From NCBI GenBank assembly GCA_022801475.1, contig JAAWSH010000008.1, positions 1 through 16,055 of the forward strand: DNA of 16,055 nt, in the 5' to 3' direction. Each line of letters begins with the position of its first letter. Positions within the stretch are counted from its first letter, which is position 1. Under the pieces are notes generated by a model, which was not told the DNA's origin, made no database searches, and was given only the letters and a program-made list of their open reading frames with translations. Positions 1 to 6,488 of this stretch are shown piece by piece. The position numbers and the translations under genes were made by a program. This DNA is from Acutalibacter sp. GTDB taxonomy: Bacteria; Bacillota; Clostridia; Oscillospirales; Acutalibacteraceae.

Positions 1-160
1 TTGAAAAATCGAAAACGCCGTCTTTTTACCCAGAAGCAACCATTTTCTGCGTCGAAAATCCTCGTAATACGCAAGTATTACTTGCGGTGTTCTCCTTGAA
101 ACGGACTGCTTTTGGTCAAAAATCCGTCATTTCCTCTATTTTCAAACAAGCCCCAAAGTG
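1..160. repeat. Dispersed intergenic repeat, copy 1 (partial, module 2)
   Basis: This non-coding stretch matches the second half of the repeat at 6000-6312. Shared blocks include GAAA(A)CGCCGTCTTTTTACCCAGAAG at its left, CTTGCGGT(G/T)TTCTCCTTGAAA in the middle and TTCAAACAAGCCC at its right. It can fold: the block at 23-33 (TTTTTACCCAG) pairs imperfectly with the TTTTGGTCAAAAA block near 110-122, and a perfect 7-bp inner hairpin GTAATAC/GTATTAC with loop GCAA lies at about 64-81. The copy probably continues beyond the left window edge. A minus-strand open frame over it also has matches in the other copies, but this reflects the repeat rather than a gene. Confidence 0.75.
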
Positions 161-184
161 AAATTTTGAAGTGTATTTTGTAAA

Positions 185-219
185 AAGAAGTCCTGCCCAT
201 CGGTTGGGCAGGACTTCTT
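185..219 (-). terminator. Perfect 15-bp hairpin upstream of lanM
   Basis: Arms at 185-199 and 205-219 are perfectly complementary (AAGAAGTCCTGCCCA and its complement) around a 5-base loop. On the minus strand the second arm runs directly into a T tract (CTTCTTTTTAC), the form of an intrinsic terminator for leftward transcription. On the plus strand no T run follows. No minus-strand gene is evident to the right, so its role is unclear. It may block antisense readthrough, end a plus-strand transcript from further left, or act as a structured lanM leader. It ends only 37 bases before the lanM start codon. Confidence 0.6.
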
Positions 220-256
220 GGAATAATCTGAAACGTATAACATGGGAGCGAATTAG

Positions 257-3019
257 ATGAAAACAGCAACACAGGGTCTATACTTCCCCGACGAGAAAAA
301 ATATATGAACCGTCTGCTGGTTTGGGTGGAGCGGGCAATGAAAAGGTGGGAAGTCTATCCTATGATGACGGACACGGCCCGGCAGCGGGCGGCTCTGCTG
401 CTGGCACACCGGCTGGAGACTGTGGCGGGCCAAGTGCTGCAAGCTCTATGGGAGCAGCGGATGAAAGATAAGAACCCCGTTTTAGCGCTGGATATTCGCC
501 TTGCAACCGCGGAGGAAAAGAAAACGGCCGCCGATACCCTACTGGCTGAGCTGGAACAGACAGGGGACGGTTTGTTGTTTGAGCGCTGGCCCCTGCTCCG
601 GGGAGAGTTGGAGCAAAGCGTGGCGCACTTTGACCGCTGGCTTGAGGAACTTTTGGACAGAGTGGAGGAGCATAGAGGGGAAATCTCCCAAGAGTTTTTC
701 GGCTGCGGGGATTTCGGCCCCATCACCGGCCTCTCTGCCGACCAGGCGGACCTGCATTTCCACGGCAGAAGCGCGGCGGTGGTGCAGACGGAGAAGGGCC
801 CCTTCCTCTATAAGTCCCGGGGCTGCGGGCTGGACGATTTCTATTATAGGCTGGTGGAGCACTGGTTTCCCGACATCACCCGCGCGCCGAAAGTGGTATT
901 GGGCCAAGGGTACGGCTTCTGTGAGTTTATCCCTTGTGAACGGCCCGGCTCCCCGGAGGATTTGTCCGCGTACTTTGCCAATTTTGGCGGGCTCTGCGCG
1001 CTGTTTCAGGCTCTGGGCAGTTCAGACCTCCACTATGAAAACTTTATTGCCCAGGGCCGTTACCCGGTGCTGGTGGACGTGGAGACCCTGCTGACCCCCT
1101 CGCCCAAAGTGTGGGGTGACCCGGAGATATTCCCCGACGCCCCGCTCCAGCAAGAGGACTTTATCTTTGACCAGAACCGATCCCTTTACCCCAGTAGCCT
1201 GCTGCCCAGCCTTCAGGGGGATACCCAGATGAGCCCCCTGCTGGCGCCCTCGCTGCCCGCCATTTGGGGATATGAGGAGGATTTCTTTGGGGGGTTCTCC
1301 AAAATCTATGACCGGTGCATGGAGCTGCGGGACCAGCTCGCGGAGTTCTTGCGGGAGGCGGGCGCTCTTCCGGTGCGCAGGCTGCTGCGGCAAAGCTCCT
1401 ATTACGGGCAGCTTTTGAAGCGCCTCTACTCACCAGCGGCCTTGACCGGCCCAAAGGCCAGAGAGCGCCTGCCCGCCAAACTGGGGGAATACTTTCAGCG
1501 CCATGGGGCGCGGCGCCTGTTGCCGATTGCCGGCTGGGAAGCTAAGTGCCTTTGTGAAGGCGACATCCCTTATTTTTCCTGCCGTGGGGACGGAATGGAC
1601 CTGTTGGGCTATGGGCAGGTGGTAACAGAGGGCTTTTTCTGTCAAAGCCCTCTGGACAACGCCAGAGAACGGCTGGGACGTCTCAGCCAGCGGGAAAAGC
1701 AGTTTGAGCTGAACCTTTTGCGCCAGAGCCTGGAATCAGCGCTGCGCCCTGTACCGAAAAAGGAGCAGGGGGTCCTGCCCGCCCCGGAGGACCTAGAGCA
1801 GCCCTTGCGTAAAAAGGAGGCTCTGGCCCAGGCAGAAGAGATATTCCGGCAGCTGCGGGACCGGGCTGTCACATCCCCCTGCGGGGAGGTGGGCTGGTAT
1901 GTGCAGGAGGGGGATGAGGGGCGCTTTACCTATGCCCGGCCTGCGCTATCCCAGGGCACGGCTGGGCTGGGGGTTTTCTTCGCCGGAGTGTATAGGGCCA
2001 CAGTCCATGTTGAATTAAAGTCCCAGGCAAAAGAGCTGTGCCAAGTCGTGTTAGACCAAATCTGCCGCCATTTGGGCCTCCTTGAAAAGGCACGAAAGAT
2101 TCCGGAGAGGGTGCTGCCTCTGGGCCTGTCCGATGGGACGGCAGGCATATTAAAGAGCTTGGCTATTATGGGCCGGTTCCTTGGAAAAGATACTGCCGGG
2201 CCACTTATTGACCGGCTGATGTCGCTGTTTGACAGAATACAGATTGCGGAATGCAGGCAGTTGGATGTGATGTCCGGGGCGGCAGGACTCATACAGGTGC
2301 TGTGTGGGTACCAGGAGCTGTCCTCCCACCCCTTAACGCCTAAGCTTGTAAAGGCCTGTGCCCACAAGCTGCTGGCGGCAAAGACCTTGGAAACCGGATC
2401 CGGGTACCTGCTGTGGGACACTCTTAATTTGGGCCGGCCCATCAGCGGCATGGGACATGGGATTGCCGGCATCGGCGCGTCCCTGCAAATGGCAGGGGCT
2501 TTTCTCCATCGGGAGGACTGTCTGCAAGCTGCCAGAGACGCCCTGGAGTGGGAGCACCGGGCCTACTCGAAAAAGCTGGAAACCTGGCCCGATTTCCGGG
2601 AAAGTTCCCTGGGGGAGCACTTCATGCACGGCTACTGCTCCGGGGCCCCAGGGCTGGGCCTCGCCATGCTGCTCTATGAAAAGTGGGGAGAAACCGGTCC
2701 TCTCCAGCAGGAGAATCTAGCGCGGGCCTTTGCCGCCTGCCAGCGCTTCCCGTTACAGCACCGTGACCACCTCTGCTGCGGAAACAGCGCCGCCGTGGAT
2801 TTTTTGCTGGAAGCGGGACGCAGGTTTGGACAGGAGGAGAGCGGCGCCGGAAAGCGGCTGGCGCAGATGGCCGCCCGCAAGGAGAAGCTGGGGCAGTTCC
2901 GCTATTTGCCGCCCTCTTACCGCGACCATTTTGAACCAAGCCTGTTTTACGGCGCTGCCGGGGTGGGGTATCAGCTGCTGCGGTGGGCGGATGAAGGCCT
3001 TCCCTCGGTGCTGCTGTAA
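257..3019 (+). CDS. lanM: Class II lanthipeptide synthetase LanM (CCG type)
   Basis: Bifunctional RiPP enzyme of 920 residues, a normal LanM length. It phosphorylates and dehydrates Ser/Thr of a precursor peptide, then cyclises Cys onto the dehydro residues. The N-terminal dehydratase (DUF4135, roughly 90-530) shows DLHFHGR at 165-171, the LYK lysine at 186, the kinase-like D257-x-H259-x-x-N262 and D274-V-E276-T. The C-terminal LanC-like cyclase (roughly 560-915) shows GHGIAGIG with His734 and three zinc ligands: Cys794 in YCSGAPG and Cys840-Cys841 in LCCGN. Most LanM have Cys-His at the last position; Cys-Cys is the ProcM-like 'CCG' class associated with relaxed substrate choice (known of the family). 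The ATG at 257 follows GGGAG at 244-248 with 8-base spacing; Met17 is an alternative start. It is uninterrupted and lies 46 bases before a co-directional DHH gene. No exporter is adjacent. Identity is secure; the substrate is inferred to be the peptide at 4165-4403. Confidence 0.95.
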   Translation: MKTATQGLYFPDEKKYMNRLLVWVERAMKRWEVYPMMTDTARQRAALLLAHRLETVAGQVLQALWEQRMKDKNPVLALDIRLATAEEKKTAADTLLAELEQTGDGLLFERWPLLRGELEQSVAHFDRWLEELLDRVEEHRGEISQEFFGCGDFGPITGLSADQADLHFHGRSAAVVQTEKGPFLYKSRGCGLDDFYYRLVEHWFPDITRAPKVVLGQGYGFCEFIPCERPGSPEDLSAYFANFGGLCALFQALGSSDLHYENFIAQGRYPVLVDVETLLTPSPKVWGDPEIFPDAPLQQEDFIFDQNRSLYPSSLLPSLQGDTQMSPLLAPSLPAIWGYEEDFFGGFSKIYDRCMELRDQLAEFLREAGALPVRRLLRQSSYYGQLLKRLYSPAALTGPKARERLPAKLGEYFQRHGARRLLPIAGWEAKCLCEGDIPYFSCRGDGMDLLGYGQVVTEGFFCQSPLDNARERLGRLSQREKQFELNLLRQSLESALRPVPKKEQGVLPAPEDLEQPLRKKEALAQAEEIFRQLRDRAVTSPCGEVGWYVQEGDEGRFTYARPALSQGTAGLGVFFAGVYRATVHVELKSQAKELCQVVLDQICRHLGLLEKARKIPERVLPLGLSDGTAGILKSLAIMGRFLGKDTAGPLIDRLMSLFDRIQIAECRQLDVMSGAAGLIQVLCGYQELSSHPLTPKLVKACAHKLLAAKTLETGSGYLLWDTLNLGRPISGMGHGIAGIGASLQMAGAFLHREDCLQAARDALEWEHRAYSKKLETWPDFRESSLGEHFMHGYCSGAPGLGLAMLLYEKWGETGPLQQENLARAFAACQRFPLQHRDHLCCGNSAAVDFLLEAGRRFGQEESGAGKRLAQMAARKEKLGQFRYLPPSYRDHFEPSLFYGAAGVGYQLLRWADEGLPSVLL

Positions 3020-3065
3020 AGAGTAAACAGCCATATAAGGCGGAGTGTATGAGGAGATTAATAAG

Positions 3066-4038
3066 ATGAGCTTTTTACAAAAATTCTTGGATAGGAAAAA
3101 AATCACCATCCAGTGCCATAATAACCCGGATTCAGACACACTGGCGTCGGGGTACTGCCTCTATCGGTTTTTCAGCGAAAAGGGAATTGAAACGGAGCTG
3201 ATTTATGGCGGGGAGAATGAAATCAAACGATATGATTTGCGCTATATGGTGGAGAACTGTGAGATTCCGCTCCGCCACGCGGCGGGGCCCCTTCAGACAG
3301 AGCTGCTCTTGGTGGTGGACGGCCAATATGGGCAGGGGAATGTGGAGCGGTTCCAGGCAACCGAGGTGGCCATGATCGACCACCATATCCGCGTCACCCC
3401 AGAGAGCCCCAACTCGCTGATTAAAAGCGAATACCAGAGCTGTTCTACCATCGTATGGGAACTTTTGACAGAAGAAGGTTATCCGGTCAAGCGGGATGAA
3501 AGAATGTGCGTGGCCCTTTTGTACGGCTTGTATGTGGACACATCCTCTTTCTGCGAACTGTACAGGGAAAAAGATATGGAGATGCGCATGGCCCTTTCGG
3601 GACATCACCCCCATTTTGAAAAGCTGATAAAATCCTGTATGACGGTTGCGGAGCTGATGATAGCCAGCGACGCTATGCACAACCATTTTTTCAGTGTGGA
3701 GAAGCGCTACGCCATTGTCCCGGCTATGGATTGCGAGCAGTCGGTTCTGGGCATCATCGGTGATTTCATGATCCAGGTGGACGTGGTGCTGCTGAGCGTG
3801 GTATACATAGAAACCTTTGGCGGGTATAGGATTTCAATTAAGAAGCTGTGATGACGGAATCGCGGCAAATGAAATGATCTGTTCCATCTGCGAGGGAATC
3901 GGCTCTGGCGAGGGACACAGCAAAAAGTCCGGCGGATGGGTCTCCGGGGAACAGTTCAGGGAAAAATATGGGGAGATGGATTTCTTTAGCTTTCTGGAGC
4001 AGAGGCTGGACGAGCTGCTTCCCGACGCCCGCAGGTGA
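3066..4038 (+). pseudogene. DHH/DHHA1 phosphoesterase, single-base frameshift
   Basis: DHH-superfamily phosphoesterase related to NrnA/c-di-AMP phosphodiesterase-like proteins, which use two metals to cleave nucleotides or short RNAs. From the ATG at 3066 (GAGGAG at 3051-3056, 9-base spacing) come HNNPDSD (18-24), VDGQYGQ, D105-H106-H107 and D158-T-S-S-F. The frame stops at 3849-3851 just after GGYRISIKKL. The +1-offset frame directly continues the family pattern: RSCDDGIAANEM, then GSGEGHSKKSGG, the DHHA1 glycine/histidine motif, ending at 4036-4038. Removing one A of the AA near 3839-3841 joins the halves as ISIRSCDDGIAANEM, giving about 323 residues. So this is one gene split by a one-base insertion. 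It could be a true pseudogene, a base error in the assembly, or less likely ribosomal slippage. A GTG at 3045 is an alternative start. Exact substrate is unknown, and a role in the RiPP locus is not shown. Confidence 0.85.
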
Positions 4039-4068
4039 CTTTTGCGCTTTCACATTCTCCCTTGACCT

Positions 4069-4102
4069 TGATACGCTTTTGATACGCTTTACCCACTATA
4101 AT
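4069..4102 (+). promoter_or_regulatory. Candidate promoter with 11-bp tandem operator
   Basis: A perfect direct repeat TGATACGCTTT occurs at 4069-4079 and 4080-4090, with a period of 11 bases (one helical turn). A TATAAT box follows at 4097-4102. There is no good -35 hexamer at 17 bases (CGCTTT lies there), and the repeat occupies that position. This is the layout of an activator-dependent promoter, for example one bound by an OmpR- or LytTR-like response regulator. It lies about 60 bases before the putative precursor start at 4165. The repeat and box are directly seen; function is inferred. Confidence 0.5.
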
Positions 4103-4164
4103 GTTAGCCGCAAGGCGGACGAAAAGTATGAACTGGTTTATTTTCTTAAGGAGATGAATTCTTT

Positions 4165-4403
4165 ATGATCACTCAACAGGTAGATGAGGAGGTAAAAAGC
4201 GTGGGGAGCTGACTGGCGAGCAAGCCCAGGAGTGGCTGAATGAGCACGCTGCGGGCGAGCTTCGGGACAACGAGCCTGGCAATGTGGCGGGAGGCTTCGG
4301 GACGGTCGAGTGCAAGCGTCCCGCATGCGGCAGATCAAAGTATTTTCAGACTATGGGAAGCCTTTACAGCTGCATATGCAAGGACTGCGGCCTGATACGG
4401 TAA
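4165..4403 (+). pseudogene. Putative RiPP/lanthipeptide precursor, frameshifted
   Basis: A small gene in the synthetase locus that no long frame captures. ATG at 4165 is preceded by AAGGAG at 4148-4153 with 11-base spacing, and reads MITQQVDEEVKSVGS before a TGA at 4210-4212. Another frame, open from 4188 and lacking its own ATG/GTG/TTG, runs to TAA at 4401-4403. It reads GELTGEQAQEWLNEH, then GELRDNEPGNVAGG, then a 35-residue core. Restoring one G in the GGGG at 4203-4206 fuses the two as VKSVGELTGEQ, about 79 residues. The acidic helical leader ending in NVAGG is typical of double-glycine leaders of class II lanthipeptides. The core has five Cys (core positions 6, 11, 26, 28, 31) and five Ser/Thr (3, 14, 19, 22, 25). 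Caution: CKRPACG and CKDCG also resemble a zinc ribbon. Not recognised as a named family. It may be a dead precursor, an assembly error, or a slippage site. Confidence 0.6.
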
Positions 4404-4423
4404 AAACAGTATGGCGGCGGCAT

Positions 4424-4440
4424 AAAGCCCCAAGGGCTTT
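4424..4440 (+). terminator. Small hairpin after the precursor gene
   Basis: A perfect 7-bp stem AAAGCCC/GGGCTTT with loop CAA is followed, after ten bases, by TTTTTT. The stem is short and the T run distant, so termination would be weak. It could attenuate transcription between an abundant precursor message and the lipoprotein downstream, an arrangement common in lanthipeptide operons. The start of the next gene lies 34 bases on. Confidence 0.35.
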
Positions 4441-4474
4441 GGTATATCAATTTTTTAATGAAGGAGAACAAATC

Positions 4475-5614
4475 ATGAAGTTACAGAGAATCCTTACACT
4501 TTTACTGGCAGGGCTGCTGGCCCTTAGCTTTGCGGCCTGCGGGGATGGTGACAGCGCGGGAAGTGCTGGCAGCGCCTGGTCTGGGCAGAGCAGCTCTTCA
4601 CAGTCCAGCACTTCAAACAGCGAGAGTTCCGATAGGGCTGGGCTCACCCTGCGGGTGGGCATGGACGGGAAGTTTACGGACTATCCCTGGGAATATACCG
4701 GCGAGCTGAACGACGCCGGTGTTGTCCCTCCGGCAGAAACCATCGCCGCGCTGGGGGAATTGACCGGCTGGGACCTCTCCCTGGCGGACGAAGTTACCAA
4801 CGGCAAGGGCGGCATGACCGTCACCTTTGCTAAGAGCTGCGCAATTTTCACCGGCCCTCCCGAGCAGCAAAAAGAGGCGTTCCATATGTACAGCGCGGAT
4901 CAGCTGGCGGCCACGGTGCTGGACAGTATCCGCCAGACGCTGAACACAAACTACGGCGGCACAGAGGGCCTTGACGTATATTTCTGCGGCCCGGACGGCG
5001 GAGATTTGGTACTGGAAAACCTAGGGGTGACCATCTCCAGCACCCAGCCCTACACCGCCTTCCCGAGCCCTGAGGAGACAGGCGGCACCGTGCAGTCCGC
5101 GCTGGAAGAGAAAGTGAAGGATGAGGACCATACAAGCGAGTCCGACTACCAGTCCCCGGCCCCGGAGCTGGGCAGCATCTCCCACAGCGTCTATATCGGC
5201 AGGCAGAGCAACTACTTTGACACCTACGATCTGGTCTATGACGGCCCCTTGACAGACGCGGGTGTCATACCGCCTAAGGAACTTATCGACGAGATAGCGG
5301 CCCTCACGGGCTGGAACCTCTCTCTGGGGGACCAGGTATATGACGGCAAAGGCGGCATGACCGTTACCTTTGGCGCAGACTGTGTACTCTTTACCGGCCC
5401 GCCCGAAGTGCAGAACGAGGCGTTCCACGTATACAGCGCGGAGGAGCTGGCAGAGACCGTGCTGGACAGCATCCGCCAGACGCTAGTGATGAACTATGGC
5501 GGGGCCGAGGGCCTGGATGTGTGGTTCTGCGGTCCGGACGGCGGGGATCTGGTGCTGGACAATATAGGCGTGACAATTTCATGCCTGGAGCCATATACGG
5601 CTTTTCCGGGCTAA
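4475..5614 (+). CDS. Lipoprotein with two tandem copies of one domain
   Basis: A predicted membrane-anchored lipoprotein of 379 residues. The ATG at 4475 follows AAGGAG at 4461-4466; the reading frame extends upstream, but this start gives a proper signal peptide: KLQR, a hydrophobic stretch, then FAAC with lipidated Cys22. A Ser/Gly/Asp linker follows (about 23-55). Two homologous domains come next, roughly 57-198 and 239-379. Both contain DAGV(V/I)PP, LTGW(D/N)LSL, GKGGMTVTF, FTGPPE, EAFH(M/V)YSA, TVLDSIRQTL, NYGG.EGLDV, FCGPDGGDLVL and GVTIS..PYTAFP. A 40-residue acidic linker separates them. The domain is not recognised and no enzyme motif is evident; conserved Cys residues recur in each copy (CA/CV and FCGPDGG). 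Being between the RiPP genes and a strong terminator, it might be an immunity or binding lipoprotein, but that is a guess. Confidence 0.85.
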   Translation: MKLQRILTLLLAGLLALSFAACGDGDSAGSAGSAWSGQSSSSQSSTSNSESSDRAGLTLRVGMDGKFTDYPWEYTGELNDAGVVPPAETIAALGELTGWDLSLADEVTNGKGGMTVTFAKSCAIFTGPPEQQKEAFHMYSADQLAATVLDSIRQTLNTNYGGTEGLDVYFCGPDGGDLVLENLGVTISSTQPYTAFPSPEETGGTVQSALEEKVKDEDHTSESDYQSPAPELGSISHSVYIGRQSNYFDTYDLVYDGPLTDAGVIPPKELIDEIAALTGWNLSLGDQVYDGKGGMTVTFGADCVLFTGPPEVQNEAFHVYSAEELAETVLDSIRQTLVMNYGGAEGLDVWFCGPDGGDLVLDNIGVTISCLEPYTAFPG

Positions 5615-5750
5615 TTTTTTCAGTATAGATTAAGATATCCAAAATAAATAACGAATGATCCCCAGCGCTTTCTCCTCCGGAGAAGCCGCGTACAACCAGC
5701 TAGCGGTTCTACTGTCTGCATAACTGTGGATAGGGAATAGCCTATTTAAG

Positions 5751-5803
5751 CGCAGAGCCAGTGACTTGATACATGAATCAAGCTCACCGGCTCTGCGTTT
5801 TTA
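5751..5803 (+). terminator. Strong intrinsic terminator
   Basis: A long hairpin has outer arms CGCAGAGCC/GGCTCTGCG and inner arms CTTGAT/ATCAAG around a short loop. It is followed at once by TTTTTATT. It lies 137 bases after the lipoprotein stop and would end the lanM-to-lipoprotein transcription unit. Confidence 0.85.
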
Positions 5804-5999
5804 TTGGGACAAGCTGAATTATTTCTCATTTTTAGTATCTACCTCACACGGTCTTTCCCTGGAAACCATATGATTTCTGGGGTTTTTCCATTCCCCCCAT
5901 TTCTAATCACAGCGGACGCCTCTGGCTGATTCCTGGCCCAGTCCATCGTTCCGCATCAAAGGCCCTGGTATTTCCCAGGCCATAGAGCCTGTTTTAAAA
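5804..5999. other. Intergenic stretch without recognised features
   Basis: This spacer between the terminator and repeat copy 2 holds no convincing coding frame with a ribosome binding site. Only small pyrimidine-rich stretches and minor inverted repeats such as CCTGGTATTTCCCAGG are visible. The same is true of 5615-5750, apart from a 22-codon frame lacking a ribosome binding site. Confidence 0.6.
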
Positions 6000-6312
6000 C
6001 GCCGGAATACAGTCTGTTTTGACCAGAAAGATTGATTTCGGTGTCAAAGCTTCCGAAAAGGCGGCAGCCTTTCTTGGGGGGCCTTGTACCCCTGGCTCCT
6101 GACCAAAAAATCCAGCGTTTCTCCGGCTTTCAAACAGACGCCAGGACTGGCTTGAAACATGGGAAACGCCGTCTTTTTACCCAGAAGAGGCCCCTTTCCA
6201 GGTGGGAAACCCTTGCTGTACGGGTAGCACGGCTTGCGGTTTTCTCCTTGAAAATTCCCGCGACTGGGTAAAAATTTATCGTTCCCTCTATCTTCAAACA
6301 AGCCCTAAACGC
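6000..6312. repeat. Dispersed intergenic repeat, copy 2 (two modules)
   Basis: The fullest copy in the window. Module 1 (about 6000-6170) matches copy 3 at 14441-14603: GTCTGTTTTGACCAG, TTTCGG.GTC, AAAAGGCGGC, then CGGCTTTCAAACAG. Module 2 (about 6171-6312) matches copy 1 at 1-160. Each module starts with a TTTTgACCaG-like block, contains its near complement, and ends with TTCAAACA. In module 2 the pairing is perfect: TTTTTACCCAG at 6174-6184 and CTGGGTAAAAA at 6264-6274. The modules are probably diverged duplicates of one structured unit. No transposase is present, so a MITE/REP-like or RNA-structured repeat is the best description. Confidence 0.75.
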
Positions 6313-6361
6313 TCCGGTCAAGAGAGAATGAAAGTTCCTTCCTCTTTTCCACAAAAAACTG

Positions 6362-6390
6362 TTGCAAATCTTCGGCGAATACTTTATAAT
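6362..6390 (+). promoter_or_regulatory. Sigma-A type promoter of the EF-G-like gene
   Basis: TTGCAA at 6362-6367 and a perfect TATAAT at 6385-6390 are separated by exactly 17 bases. The predicted transcript would start near 6397, giving a leader of about 90 bases before the ATG at 6489. Confidence 0.8.
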
Positions 6391-6488
6391 TAGCATATGC
6401 CTTGGTTTTGAACTTGTGCAAATTAAATAATACATAGCTGTATGCTCTGGCAATCATGCCTGAACAGCGTGTGGAAAGGGCTATTATT

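Noticed and set aside
78..338. Small minus-strand frame with FENRGNDGFL, similar to peptides at 6044-6301 and 14297-14566
   Set aside because: The similarity is explained by the dispersed non-coding repeat; the frames differ in length and have no ribosome binding site.
2630..2653. Possible loss of a zinc ligand in LanM because YCSG replaces WCHG
   Set aside because: Only the Cys is a ligand in this first motif; the residue after it varies in the family. All three ligands are present.
4310..4474. An N-terminal extension of the lipoprotein frame
   Set aside because: It overlaps the precursor core in another frame, and the start at 4475 has a ribosome binding site and begins a proper lipoprotein signal peptide.
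5656..5724. A 22-codon frame after the lipoprotein as a second precursor
   Set aside because: It has no ribosome binding site, no leader pattern and no Cys.
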